This document shows, piece after piece, positions 7,976-17,038 of a DNA stretch of 64,000 nt. The notes below the pieces were generated by a model. The model was not told the origin of the DNA. It did not search any database and saw only the letters and a program-made list of their open reading frames with translations. The stretch is from an uncultured Roseburia sp. (lineage in GTDB: Bacteria; Bacillota; Clostridia; Lachnospirales; Lachnospiraceae). The translations under genes were made by a program, and so were the position numbers. Within the stretch, counting starts at the first letter, position 1. Each line of letters opens with the position of its first letter. The stretch lies in NCBI GenBank assembly GCA_900542495.1, contig UQNW01000003.1, forward strand, positions 1 to 64,000, given 5' to 3'.

Positions 7976-9472
7976 CTATTTCATCTCCTTACGAAATGTC
8001 AATTTTGTACGCTCCTCCGGATTCGCATAAATCGGACGTTTGCGCAATTTCCGGAACGGCAGCCGCCAGACGAAATCCCTCTCATCTTCATAATTATTCA
8101 GATCTGCACCCACAAATGGCATAAGATATGGGATTCCAAAGCTTGTCAGATGCGACAGGTGCGTCAGCACCGCAAGCAGTCCAAGAAGCATGCCAAAGTA
8201 GCCTAACCACGCACAGATTCCAATGAAAAAAAACTTTAAAATCCGGAAAGCAGTGGCAAATTCTTCGTTTGGAATCGCAAAGGAACAAAGCGCTGTAAAC
8301 GAGATCACAATAACTACGATTGGACTGACCAGATTTGCCTCTACCGCCGCCTGTCCGATAATGAGTCCTCCAACAATTCCGATCGTATTTCCCATTGCCC
8401 CGGGAAGCCGCACACCAGCCTCCCTTAAAAGTTCAAAGGACAGTTCCATGATAAGTACCTCCACCACTGCCGGAAAGGGGACTCCCTGCCTTGCCTCGGC
8501 AAACGACAAAAGCAGTGTAGTTGGCAGTATCTGCGTATGAAAATTTGTCACCGCGAGATAAAAGCCCGGCAGCGTCATTGCAAAAAAGGATGCCAGATAC
8601 CGCAGTATCCGCCCGAAAGTTGCAATCTCAAAACGACTGTAATAATCGTCACTTGTCCGGATAAACGAATTGTAGTCAGTTGGAAGTATGAGTGCGACCG
8701 GCGAATTGTCCGACATCACGATTACTCGCCCTTCTAAAATCGCCATGGAAGCACGATCCGGCCGCTGTGTCGTCTGAAACTGTGGAAACGGCGAATACCA
8801 TTTTTTCTCTGCCAGTTGTTCCAACACACCACTGTCTAAAACGCCGTCAATCGTAAAATCTGTCAACCGCTTTTCAATTTCTTTTACCAGCTTAGGATAT
8901 GCAAGGTCTTCCACATATACCAGATAGACATTGGTGTTCGAGCGCAGTCCTGCTTTTATCTCACGCACTTTAACTCTCGGAGAACGGACTCTTTTCCGGA
9001 TCAGCGCGGCATTCTGTTTTACAGAATCACAGAAGCCTTCATTAGAGCCACGAATTACTTTTTCCGAATCTGCCTCCGTGATTCCCATGTTCGGATATCC
9101 ATCATCCGGTATTTTCACCGCCTGATCAAAACCATCCACAAACAGGATAGCCTCTCCGGTGAGCAGTCCGCTCACTGCCTCCTCGATCGTTTTAAAATAC
9201 GTTGCGTCTGAAATTCCAAGTGCATTTTCCTGCAATGTATGAAGGATTTCCTCCTGTGACAGACTGTTTAAGTACTTCAAAGTCTCCCCAAGCGCAGAGG
9301 TTCCCATATCCACGGACACTTCAATAAAAGTCAGATAACACGCCGTGTCCCGATTCTTTCCAAGCTTCATCTGCTTTTTCTTAATGTCTGCGCAGTCATG
9401 AAAAAATATCTCCATGCTTTCTATGTTCTGCTTTAAATCCGTCACCACCGGACACTTTTTGTTTTCCGACAT
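7976..9472 (-). CDS. Spore germination protein, GerA family
   Basis: A 498-residue GerA-type subunit of a germinant receptor, located in the spore inner membrane. A hydrophilic N-terminal domain of about 250 residues precedes about five membrane segments. Family signatures include R-S-P-R-V-K-V-R-E, the stretch G-F-Y-L-A-V-T-N-F-H at the first membrane helix and the helix starting P-G-A-M-G-N-T-I-G-I-V-G-G. The start at 9472 has AGGAAG upstream; a longer frame back to 9508 would run through the preceding terminator. It is followed after a family A half-repeat by a fused gerB-gerC gene, so the two genes probably encode one complete receptor. Confidence 0.92.
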   Translation of the reverse strand: MSENKKCPVVTDLKQNIESMEIFFHDCADIKKKQMKLGKNRDTACYLTFIEVSVDMGTSALGETLKYLNSLSQEEILHTLQENALGISDATYFKTIEEAVSGLLTGEAILFVDGFDQAVKIPDDGYPNMGITEADSEKVIRGSNEGFCDSVKQNAALIRKRVRSPRVKVREIKAGLRSNTNVYLVYVEDLAYPKLVKEIEKRLTDFTIDGVLDSGVLEQLAEKKWYSPFPQFQTTQRPDRASMAILEGRVIVMSDNSPVALILPTDYNSFIRTSDDYYSRFEIATFGRILRYLASFFAMTLPGFYLAVTNFHTQILPTTLLLSFAEARQGVPFPAVVEVLIMELSFELLREAGVRLPGAMGNTIGIVGGLIIGQAAVEANLVSPIVVIVISFTALCSFAIPNEEFATAFRILKFFFIGICAWLGYFGMLLGLLAVLTHLSHLTSFGIPYLMPFVGADLNNYEDERDFVWRLPFRKLRKRPIYANPEERTKLTFRKEMK

Positions 9473-9491
9473 TTTTGCTTCCTTTCTAAAT

Positions 9492-9519
9492 ACAAAAAGG
9501 ATAAGCAAACGCTTATCCT
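9492..9519 (-). terminator. Intrinsic terminator after the GntR gene
   Basis: A 9-bp stem AGGATAAGC/GCTTATCCT with a 4-nt loop is followed on the minus strand by TTTTTGTATTT. It ends the ispE-gntR transcript and separates it from gerA. Confidence 0.85.
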
Positions 9520-9566
9520 CTTCTTAGTCTGTACGGTTTTCTGTTTTTTATACTTCAAAATGTCTG

Positions 9567-10253
9567 TTATTCCTGCTCACGAATCATCGCCTTGACAGCC
9601 ACCGCCTGATTCTTTACATGCTGGTGCATTGTCTCTGTAACCTGTGTTTTGTTCTTGCGGACTAATCCCTCCACGATGTCTTTGTGCTCCTTCATGAGTG
9701 TCGGGTAATTATTCTCATCCTTCAGGTATTCCACTCGATAGCGGTACATCTGCTCACGGAGATTGTTGAGCATGTTCACAAGCTTCGGGTTGCCGGTTGA
9801 CTGATAAATGATATCGTGAAACTTCACATCCGCCTCAGCGATTTTTTTCACATTATTGGTCTTGGTGGACTCTTCAAACTCATGCATCGTTGCAGCCAGT
9901 TCCTCTAACTGTTCCTCGGAAATCTGTTCGCATGCGATCTTTGCAGCAAGTTCGTCTAACGCCTCTCGGATCTGAAGCACATCCTCCATATCCTTCTCTG
10001 TCATTTTGGCAACTTCTGCACCTTTTCTCGGAATTGTCACCGCAAGTCCTTCCTGCTCTAACATACGGATTGCCTCGCGGATCGGGGTTCGGCTCACACC
10101 AAGCTTTGCCGCAAGCTGCAGCTCCATCAGCCTCTCTCCCGGTTTTAATTCCCCTTTTAAAATAGCCTCTCTTAACGTGTTAAACACAACATCTCTCAGC
10201 GGAAGATACGCATCCATATTCAATGTTAAATCTTCTGTCATCTTTGATACCAT
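9567..10253 (-). CDS. GntR-family regulator, FadR/FCD subfamily
   Basis: A 228-residue transcription factor. Residues about 15-80 form the winged helix-turn-helix with the family signature L-G-V-S-R-T-P-I-R-E-A, and residues about 90-220 form an all-helical FCD ligand-binding domain with the usual D-x-x-F-H (here D-V-K-F-H) metal-binding motif and later His residues. Regulators of this group respond to small carboxylates or sugars acids. It begins 6 nt after ispE, so it shares that transcript; its targets cannot be told from position. Two ATGs (10253 and 10241) are possible; ribosome binding site spacing favours neither strongly. Confidence 0.88.
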   Translation of the reverse strand: MVSKMTEDLTLNMDAYLPLRDVVFNTLREAILKGELKPGERLMELQLAAKLGVSRTPIREAIRMLEQEGLAVTIPRKGAEVAKMTEKDMEDVLQIREALDELAAKIACEQISEEQLEELAATMHEFEESTKTNNVKKIAEADVKFHDIIYQSTGNPKLVNMLNNLREQMYRYRVEYLKDENNYPTLMKEHKDIVEGLVRKNKTQVTETMHQHVKNQAVAVKAMIREQE

Positions 10254-10259
10254 GCCTTT

Positions 10260-11135
10260 CTACTTACGCGCGTTATTATAAATACTCGTCAAATATACCT
10301 GTTTTGCAAGACCGGAGGCTTTCATCGCCTCATATGCCTCTACTGCCGTCGCTTCCTTGTCAAAAAGACCGAAAACCGTCGGACCGCTGCCACTCATCAT
10401 GGCATTGACTGCACCATGCTCCATCATGTGATCCTTAATCTCTGCGATCACCGGATATGCCGGGATTGTCACTGTCTCTAAAACATTTCCCATGTCTGCT
10501 GCAATCTTATTCAAATCTTTCTCCCTGATATCTGCCACAAGCCGGTCGATATCAGGATGTACCATATCGGAATCTAACTTCAGATTCTCATAAACGAACT
10601 TCGTAGAAACACTGATCTGCGGTTTTGCAATTAAAACAGGACATTTCACCATCGGCGGCAGTTTGGAAAGCTTCTCTCCGATGCCCTCTGCCAGAGCCGT
10701 TCCACGCATAATGCAGTACGGAACATCCGCCCCGATCTTCACACCGCGTTCCATCAGTTCTTCCCTTGTCAGTCCAAGATCAAAAATCCTGTTCATTCCA
10801 TATAATACTGCGGCTGCATCCGTACTGCCTCCTGCCATTCCGGCAGCCACCGGAATATGCTTATGAAGCCACACATGCACGCCATCTTTAATCTCAAACT
10901 CATCCTGTAAAAGCTTTGCAGCCTTATAAACAAGATTGTTCTCATTTGTCGGCAAAAAAGAAAGATTCGTCTCCATAGTGATCTCGCCTGAAGGATTCTT
11001 TGAGATCTCCAGCCGGTCAAACAGATGAATGGTCTGCATGACCATGCGGACCTCATGATAGCCGTCCTCTCTTTTGCGAACCACATCCAGTCCCAGATTA
11101 ATCTTAGCCAGTGCCTTTACTGAAATATCTTTCAT
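10260..11135 (-). CDS. ispE: 4-diphosphocytidyl-2-C-methyl-D-erythritol kinase
   Basis: IspE phosphorylates CDP-methylerythritol with ATP in the non-mevalonate isoprenoid pathway. The 291-residue GHMP-kinase-fold protein has the N-terminal A-K-I-N-L-G-L-D-V motif with the conserved Lys at 11, the glycine-rich ATP loop P-V-A-A-G-M-A-G-G-S-T-D (residues 95-106) with the catalytic Asp, and the C-terminal M-S-G-S-G-P-T-V-F-G-L. AAGGAG precedes the ATG. Length is normal. It is followed closely by a gntR gene, a common pairing in Lachnospiraceae without an obvious functional reason. Confidence 0.95.
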   Translation of the reverse strand: MKDISVKALAKINLGLDVVRKREDGYHEVRMVMQTIHLFDRLEISKNPSGEITMETNLSFLPTNENNLVYKAAKLLQDEFEIKDGVHVWLHKHIPVAAGMAGGSTDAAAVLYGMNRIFDLGLTREELMERGVKIGADVPYCIMRGTALAEGIGEKLSKLPPMVKCPVLIAKPQISVSTKFVYENLKLDSDMVHPDIDRLVADIREKDLNKIAADMGNVLETVTIPAYPVIAEIKDHMMEHGAVNAMMSGSGPTVFGLFDKEATAVEAYEAMKASGLAKQVYLTSIYNNARK

Positions 11136-11265
11136 CGGTTAGTTTCTCCTTACTTATATCGTCGCTAACACGCATTGATTGTATTAAAAATAGAACTTGT
11201 TTTTTTCATGTTTTTTGTATACAATTGTTATCTTATCATTTTATAGCAAAAAGGTCAATCAGCAC

Positions 11266-11293
11266 TAAACTTTTTTCTTTCCACATCCGATAT
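11266..11293 (+). promoter_or_regulatory. Candidate sigma-D (sigma-28) promoter
   Basis: TAAACTTT at 11266-11273, 12 nt, then TCCGATAT at 11286-11293 closely resembles the flagellar sigma consensus TAAAGTTT, 11 nt, GCCGATAA. It points at the plus-strand gene starting at 11396, leaving a leader of about 100 nt that carries several GGA motifs. Confidence 0.55.
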
Positions 11294-11395
11294 AGATTAG
11301 AGAACCACGGAAGGTTAATAAATACACACAAGGTAGCTGAATCCTTTGTTTTACAGGAACAATCGCATTCGGCTTTGCCAGACAAGGAGGATTAT

Positions 11396-12013
11396 ATGGC
11401 AATTAATTCTATCAACACTGTGACTGCTGCCACAGCAGCTTCCACACAGACAACAACCAAAACAGCAGAAAAAGCATCTGAGACAACGAAAAAGGCGGAT
11501 TCTTCCACCACAGCTTCCGGTGTCATTTACGAGAAGAGTTCTGATTCCAAAACAGAAAAGACTTCCAATAAAACAACAAAAGCAGACAACGCAGCAATCG
11601 TTGCAAAGTTAAAGGCTGACGCAGAACAGCGTACCGCACAGCTTCGCAGCATCGTCGAACAGATGATGACTAAGCAGGGTGTTGCGATCGGCACTGCAGA
11701 CGATATGTGGAAATTCCTTGCAAAAGGCGACTTTACCGTATCTGCTGATGTAAAAGCACAGGCCCAGGCTGATATTGCAGAAGACGGCTACTGGGGTGTC
11801 AACCAGACTTCCGACCGTATTCTTGATTTTGCAAAAGCATTATCCGGCGGAGATCCTGAAAAAGCAGAATCCATGTTAGAAGCGTTCAAGAAAGGTTTCG
11901 AACAGGCAACCAAGGCATGGGGCGATGAACTTCCTGAAATTTCCCAGAAAACTTATGACGCTGTTGTTGAAAAATTCAACAACTGGAAGAACGGAACTGA
12001 TACCGAGGCTTAA
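11396..12013 (+). CDS. Conserved hypothetical protein (DUF5610-like)
   Basis: A 205-residue protein. Residues 1-60 are a low-complexity Ala/Thr/Ser/Lys region with no signal peptide. The C-terminal 110 residues carry the conserved pattern D-I-A-E-D-G-Y-W-G-V, T-S-D-R-I-L-D-F-A, L-S-G-G-D-P and A-W-G-D-E-L-P, which I associate with the small DUF5610-type family found widely in motile bacteria; function is not known. The ATG at 11396 has a strong AAGGAGG site; the frame is open further upstream but that part overlaps the promoter. The sigma-D-like promoter suggests flagellar or chemotaxis co-regulation. A strong terminator follows. Confidence 0.7.
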   Translation: MAINSINTVTAATAASTQTTTKTAEKASETTKKADSSTTASGVIYEKSSDSKTEKTSNKTTKADNAAIVAKLKADAEQRTAQLRSIVEQMMTKQGVAIGTADDMWKFLAKGDFTVSADVKAQAQADIAEDGYWGVNQTSDRILDFAKALSGGDPEKAESMLEAFKKGFEQATKAWGDELPEISQKTYDAVVEKFNNWKNGTDTEA

Positions 12014-12039
12014 TATACGAACCTGCATTATGAATTAAC

Positions 12040-12088
12040 AAAAGCTTGAGAGAACATATACTAAATATATGTCTTCTCAAGCTTTTTT
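12040..12088 (+). terminator. Bidirectional terminator with family A arm sequence
   Basis: AAAAGCTTGAGA and an ATATA stretch pair with TATAT and TCTCAAGCTTTTTT to form a long hairpin ending in a T run; an A run on the left side also allows termination on the minus strand, for the aminotransferase at 12129. The stem sequence is the same as the inner arm of family A repeats R1 and the half copy at 7906. Confidence 0.8.
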
Positions 12089-12128
12089 CATTCTTCACAG
12101 CTTTTCACAAGCTGATCTTTATTTTTTC

Positions 12129-13418
12129 CTATTCATTTTCACCAAGCAGTTTCTCAATACTTGCCAGTTTGACACATACAACGAAAATCTGGATTGCCAT
12201 TGTAAGGTCTTCTAAGCTTGGATAAGAAGGTGATATACGGATGACAGAATCATGCGGATCTTTTCCATATGGGAAAGGTGCTCCTGCCGGAGTCATTACA
12301 ACACCTGCTTTTTTCGCTTTTGCCACAACATTTTTGGCGCATCCGTCAAGCGTCTCATAAGTAATAAAGTATCCACCCTTAGGGCTGTACCAGCTTCCTG
12401 CTCCAAGACCTTTTAACTCTCTGTCGAATGTATCTAAGATCATCTCAAATTTCGGGCGGAGCGAATCTGCGTGTTTGCGCATATGCTCGGTAATTCCATG
12501 AATATCTTTGAAGAAACGTACATGGCGAAGCTGATTTACTTTGTCATGACCGATTGTCTGGATTTTTAACTGTTTCTTGATATCCTCTAAGTTATTAGCA
12601 GAAGTAGCGATTGCAGCTACACCGGAACCAGGGAATGTGATCTTGCTGGTAGAACAGAATTTATAAACCATATCCGGATTTCCGGCTCTCTTACATTCTT
12701 TTAAAATCTCGATCAGGTGATCCTGGTTGATGTCATACAAATGATGTACGCAGTATGCATTATCCCAGTAAATACGGAAATCTTTTGCTGCCGGTTTTAA
12801 TCTGGCAAAACGGCGGACTGTCTCATCTGAATAGGTGATTCCCTGTGGATTGGAGTATTTCGGAACACACCAGATACCTTTGATCGCGTCATCCTTGCTT
12901 ACAAGGTCTTCCACCATATCCATATCCGGTCCGGTCGGAAGCATCGGCACATTGATCATCTCAATGCCAAAATATTCTGTGATTGCAAAGTGTCTGTCAT
13001 ATCCCGGAACAGGACATAAGAATTTTACCTTATCTAATTTGCACCACGGAGTATTTCCCATAACACCATGTGTCATGGAACGTGAGATGGTGTCATACAT
13101 AATGTTAAGACTTGAGTTACCATAAATGATAATATTATCCGGGTTGCACTCGATCATGTCACCAATTAACTGCTTAGCTTCACTGATACCATCAAGTACA
13201 CCGTAGTTTCTGCAGTCTGTACCATCATCACAGGTCAGATCAACACCGGAAGTCAGTACATCCATCATTCCCATGGAAAGGTCTAACTGTTCCTGCGATG
13301 GCTTACCTCTGGACATATCAAGTTTTAAGCCTCTCTGCTGGAATTTTTTGTATTCCGCTTCCAATCCTTCCTTCTCTTTCAATAACTCTTCTTTTGTCAT
13401 TTCCTCGTAGGACTTCAT
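12129..13418 (-). CDS. PLP-dependent aminotransferase, Asp aminotransferase Ic type
   Basis: A 429-residue fold-type I aminotransferase. The N-terminal K-L-D-M-S-R-G-K-P motif, the Asn-containing Y-G-N-S-S-L segment, D-N-A-Y-C-V-H-H around residue 215 and the PLP lysine in S-T-S-K-I-T-F-P-G-S-G place it in the aspartate/aromatic aminotransferase subgroup Ic, which in bacteria often serves aspartate or broad-range transamination in the cytoplasm. AGGAGGAA precedes the ATG. It stands 53 nt upstream of nothing else in its direction except the terminator at 12040, and rarA is 54 nt upstream of it on the same strand. Confidence 0.88.
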   Translation of the reverse strand: MKSYEEMTKEELLKEKEGLEAEYKKFQQRGLKLDMSRGKPSQEQLDLSMGMMDVLTSGVDLTCDDGTDCRNYGVLDGISEAKQLIGDMIECNPDNIIIYGNSSLNIMYDTISRSMTHGVMGNTPWCKLDKVKFLCPVPGYDRHFAITEYFGIEMINVPMLPTGPDMDMVEDLVSKDDAIKGIWCVPKYSNPQGITYSDETVRRFARLKPAAKDFRIYWDNAYCVHHLYDINQDHLIEILKECKRAGNPDMVYKFCSTSKITFPGSGVAAIATSANNLEDIKKQLKIQTIGHDKVNQLRHVRFFKDIHGITEHMRKHADSLRPKFEMILDTFDRELKGLGAGSWYSPKGGYFITYETLDGCAKNVVAKAKKAGVVMTPAGAPFPYGKDPHDSVIRISPSYPSLEDLTMAIQIFVVCVKLASIEKLLGENE

Positions 13419-13471
13419 CTCTAATTCCTCCTGCTTTTTATTCTGCCACAGTTTTTACTGCTGCTTTTCTA

Positions 13472-14842
13472 TTAATCAGCAAAACCCTTTGCAGAGTCCT
13501 GCTCACTTTTCTCATCTGATGCACTGTCACCTTTGATCTTTTTAAAATATTCACGGATGTTCTTCTCATATCCATTTTCACTCGGAATATAAAATTTCCT
13601 GTCTGTCAGTCCATCCGGCAAATATTGCTGGTTTACATAATGATTAGGATAATCATGTGCATATTTATATCCAACACCATGTCCCAGTTTTCCGGAAGAC
13701 TTGTAATGTGCATCCTGTAAATGAACCGGAATCGGTGCTGTCTTCGTATTCTTCACTACTTCCATTGCATCAAAAATCGCATTTACCGCTGAATTGCTCT
13801 TTGGTGCACTTGCCACATAAGTTGCTGCCTGCGATAAAATGATCTGTGCCTCCGGCATACCGATCCGCTCAATTGCCTGTGCTGCGGAAGTTGCCACAAC
13901 TAATGCCATAGGATCTGCATTGCTCACATCCTCTGCTGCGCAGATCATAATTCGTCTCGCGATAAACTTAATATCTTCCCCTGCATAAAGCATTCTGGCA
14001 AGATAGTAAACTGCTGCATCCGGATCAGAGCCACGCATACTTTTGATAAAAGCAGAGATCGTATCATAATGATTATCTCCGGTTTTATCATAACGAACCA
14101 CGCGTTTCTGGATACATTCACTTGCGACCTCAAGCGTGATATGGATTTTTCCATCCTGACTCCGCTCAGTCGTCAGAATACCTAATTCTATCGCAGTGAG
14201 CGCTGCCCTGGCATCTCCATTTGCCACATCTGCAAGAAAGTCAAGCGCCTCCTCATCAATGACTGCATTATAGACTCCCATTCCTTTTTCCTTATCCGAA
14301 ACTGCACGAAGGATCAATGTCTTAATATCCTCCGTCGACAGATTCTTCAGTTCAAAAATAATGGAACGGGACAAAAGAGCTCCATTCACTTCAAAATAAG
14401 GATTTTCTGTCGTTGCACCGATTAGAATGACCGTTCCGTCTTCCACAAATGGAAGCAGATAGTCCTGCTGTCCCTTGTTGAACCGGTGGATTTCATCGAT
14501 AAACAGGATCGTCTTTTTGCCGTACATGCCCTGATTGTTCTTCGCCTGTGCAATGACATCCTCCATATCCTTTTTTCCGGCGGAGGTTGCATTGATCTGC
14601 AAAAATTCAGCACTTGTCGTATTGGCAATGACTTTTGCCAGGGTCGTTTTTCCGGTTCCCGGCGGTCCATATAAAATAATGGAACTTAACTTATCAGCTT
14701 TTATCGCGCGGTACAGCAGTTTATCTTTTCCGATAATATGCTGCTGCCCCACCATCTCGTCTAACGTGGTCGGACGAAGCCTTGAAGCTAACGGCGACTC
14801 CTTTTCCCTGTTCTGTTCTCTCATATAATCAAATAAATCCAT
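13472..14842 (-). CDS. rarA: Replication-associated recombination protein A
   Basis: RarA (MgsA) is a clamp-loader-like AAA+ ATPase acting at stalled replication forks. The 456-residue protein has Walker A G-P-P-G-T-G-K-T at 59-66, Walker B F-I-D-E-I-H-R-F-N-K, sensor A-T-T-E-N-P, and the MgsA C-terminal domain with the conserved H-Y-K-S-S-G-K-L-G-H-G-V-G-Y-K-Y motif. Length is normal except for a charged 25-residue tail. It is likely transcribed alone or with the aminotransferase downstream. The 283 bp upstream are AT-rich and hold no gene. Confidence 0.94.
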   Translation of the reverse strand: MDLFDYMREQNREKESPLASRLRPTTLDEMVGQQHIIGKDKLLYRAIKADKLSSIILYGPPGTGKTTLAKVIANTTSAEFLQINATSAGKKDMEDVIAQAKNNQGMYGKKTILFIDEIHRFNKGQQDYLLPFVEDGTVILIGATTENPYFEVNGALLSRSIIFELKNLSTEDIKTLILRAVSDKEKGMGVYNAVIDEEALDFLADVANGDARAALTAIELGILTTERSQDGKIHITLEVASECIQKRVVRYDKTGDNHYDTISAFIKSMRGSDPDAAVYYLARMLYAGEDIKFIARRIMICAAEDVSNADPMALVVATSAAQAIERIGMPEAQIILSQAATYVASAPKSNSAVNAIFDAMEVVKNTKTAPIPVHLQDAHYKSSGKLGHGVGYKYAHDYPNHYVNQQYLPDGLTDRKFYIPSENGYEKNIREYFKKIKGDSASDEKSEQDSAKGFAD

Positions 14843-15125
14843 ACGAAAAACCTGCCTTAGTAATCAATTAAAACTATTTTAACAGATTTTTATCTGTTTT
14901 GGTATCACAGATATATTTTTCTTTTGTCCGCGTGCGGCGTACATTTGACCATTTTGAATTATTTCAATTTAAAACTTGCAATATTTCAAATTTCAAATTC
15001 AAATTTTTTCTATTTTTTCCAAAAATATGACAGATTTTATTCATGAAAATTCATTGCACTTATTACATTACATGAAACTGTCCTATTTTACAAGTACCTA
15101 ATGATATTTTTTCCGGTGTTTTCTA

Positions 15126-15884
15126 TCACTCCAGCAAAATATCCTCGACCGTCACAAACGAATATCCCTCTCCCTGCAATTCATCAATAATCTGAAATGC
15201 TGCATTTACCGATGATTCCGAGGCATCATGCAGCAGAATGATATCATTTTCCTGCACTTTATCCATGACACGCTTTGCAATGACGCTGGAATTATCTGTC
15301 TTCCAGTCGAGCGGATCGACGTCCCACAGCACCTCGATCATTTTTGTCTCATAATCGAGATTGCATTTCCAGCAGCCGTAAGGCGGTCTGATATATTGCG
15401 CATGTTCTCCGGTCAGTCCAAAAATAATCTGGTCTGTTTTGTCCACCTGCTCCATCGCCGCCTGATCCGTGAGATTGGAAAGATTCACATGTTCATAGGA
15501 ATGAACGCCGATGAGATGTCCGTCTGCATGGATTTTCTTCACGATCTCGGGATATTTTTCACACTCCGCACCCAGAAGAAAAAAAGTTGCCTTCACATTC
15601 CGCTCTTTCAAGCCTTCCAAGAGTGTCTCCGTATGATCCGGATTTGGTCCGTCGTCAAACGTCAAAGCCACTTTCTTAACTTCCTCCTCTTTGATTTTTC
15701 CTGACGCTGCTTTCGTGTTCTCTTCTGCCATTCTCTCCGTCTCCATCCCACTGTCTGTTCTCATCTTATTGTCCTTTTTTTCCACACAAATACCAATGAT
15801 CCCTGTAAACGCAAAAATAAGCAGCAGAAATCCTGCTGCTCTTTTTATAATGAATTGTTGTTTTCCATTGTTTTTCTGTCTCAA
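15126..15884 (-). CDS. Polysaccharide deacetylase
   Basis: A 252-residue membrane-anchored or secreted carbohydrate esterase 4 enzyme. After a basic N-terminus and one membrane segment (about residues 14-32) and a charged linker comes the NodB domain: T-F-D-D-G-P-N-P (catalytic Asp and metal Asp), G-V-H-S-Y-E-H (metal His pair), R-P-P-Y-G and L-L-H-D-A-S. Such enzymes remove acetyl groups from peptidoglycan or other N-acetylated glycans. The start is a TTG at 15884 with GGGG upstream; no in-frame ATG precedes the membrane segment. It is the last gene of a probable operon with glf, a glycosyltransferase and a GNAT fusion. Confidence 0.88.
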   Translation of the reverse strand: MRQKNNGKQQFIIKRAAGFLLLIFAFTGIIGICVEKKDNKMRTDSGMETERMAEENTKAASGKIKEEEVKKVALTFDDGPNPDHTETLLEGLKERNVKATFFLLGAECEKYPEIVKKIHADGHLIGVHSYEHVNLSNLTDQAAMEQVDKTDQIIFGLTGEHAQYIRPPYGCWKCNLDYETKMIEVLWDVDPLDWKTDNSSVIAKRVMDKVQENDIILLHDASESSVNAAFQIIDELQGEGYSFVTVEDILLE

Positions 15885-15911
15885 ACGTTTTCCCCGGCTG
15901 TCATTTCTTTA

Positions 15912-17024
15912 TTAATAATATATGCCGTTCTTCTCATGAAAATTATAAGAATCATCATTTGGCAGATAACCAAAGAAACCATCATCCGGTGTATAATCAT
16001 AGAATTCTTCATCCGGTGTATAGCCATAGTAGCCATCATAATAGCCATCTTTGTATCCCTGCTGATACCCCTCATATAAGCCATCATAATAATCACCGGA
16101 TGCATCATCATTTTCGGATCCTTCATAATAAGTGCTGTTATCCATGCTTTCTGTTCTGGCATCCGAGACAAAAACAAATGCCCAGAAGATCACAAGTAAA
16201 AACAGGGAGATCGTGCTCATCACGATTCCTGAAATCGCCATTCCCTTCGGTGCCTTTCTTGTCAACTGGACGATTCCGAATATAACGGAAAGAATGGCAA
16301 GCGGGATATTCACAAATGAGAAAAACAATACCAGTGCAATGATTCCAAGCACCATGGAAGCAATTCCAAACCCTTTTTCAGTAGAGTCTGCCACCTTCTT
16401 CACACTCCAGTTCTGATTTTGCACCGGCTGCCCGTTGAAATTTGACTGATTCTGGTTCATCACGGACTGTCCGTTGCAGTTCGAATGATTCAGGTTCATT
16501 GCTGGCTGCGGATTATTCTCACGGTAATCTGGATTCTCACCCACAAACTGATAGGCGATTCTTGGCTCCCCATTTGCAAGATGAATGATTCCACATCGCA
16601 CGAAGCCATTCTTTTCCAACAAATGCTGCATGATTTTATTATCCTCATGGGTGTCAGCCCGCAGATTTCCGATCTGACTTTTGCACCAGCCGATACAGCC
16701 GCTTGTAATCCCATGATACATGCCATTTCCTGCAAGTCTGTGGATTGTTCCATACGGTTCATGATTCAGCCATGCCCCGTTTTCGATCCCATAATAAGTC
16801 GGATCCTCGCCTTTTATAAAGGCAAATGCTGCTGCAAGGTTCTTCTCATCATCTTCTACAATGTAGCTGTTTCCAAAGGCAATATCCTTTTCCAATAACT
16901 CTCTCGATGGATAATTTTCATCCCACTGGTTCGGATTTCCATTTTCACGCATAAAAATTCTTGCCTGGGCATAAAGCTCTAACATCGCCGGCAAATCTTC
17001 CATTTTTGATCTTCTAACGTACAT
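15912..17024 (-). CDS. GNAT acetyltransferase domain fused to DUF4190-type membrane domain
   Basis: A 370-residue two-part protein. Residues 1-165 are a GNAT-type N-acetyltransferase (M-Y-V-R-R-S start, A-D-T-H-E-D-N and L-L-E-K-N-G-F-V-R-C-G of the acetyl-CoA site). An Asn/Gln-rich linker with a repeated N-Q-x-N-x-S/N-G-Q pattern (about 170-210) leads to a DUF4190-like pair of membrane helices (about 218-290). The last 70 residues are extremely rich in Tyr, Asp and Gly with repeats such as Y-T-P-D-E-E-F-Y-D and Y-T-P-D-D-G-F-F-G. The fusion is unusual. GGACG precedes the ATG; it follows the GT2 gene after 14 nt. Function unknown. Confidence 0.75.
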   Translation of the reverse strand: MYVRRSKMEDLPAMLELYAQARIFMRENGNPNQWDENYPSRELLEKDIAFGNSYIVEDDEKNLAAAFAFIKGEDPTYYGIENGAWLNHEPYGTIHRLAGNGMYHGITSGCIGWCKSQIGNLRADTHEDNKIMQHLLEKNGFVRCGIIHLANGEPRIAYQFVGENPDYRENNPQPAMNLNHSNCNGQSVMNQNQSNFNGQPVQNQNWSVKKVADSTEKGFGIASMVLGIIALVLFFSFVNIPLAILSVIFGIVQLTRKAPKGMAISGIVMSTISLFLLVIFWAFVFVSDARTESMDNSTYYEGSENDDASGDYYDGLYEGYQQGYKDGYYDGYYGYTPDEEFYDYTPDDGFFGYLPNDDSYNFHEKNGIYY

Positions 17025-17038
17025 TTTTCACCACGTCC

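Noticed and set aside
11111..11395. Upstream extension of the 205-aa gene to a 300-residue product
   Set aside because: It overlaps the ispE start, the sigma-D-like promoter and the leader, and lacks a ribosome binding site.
14843..15125. Gap between rarA and the deacetylase gene
   Set aside because: Only AT-rich sequence; no frame, hairpin or clear promoter worth calling.
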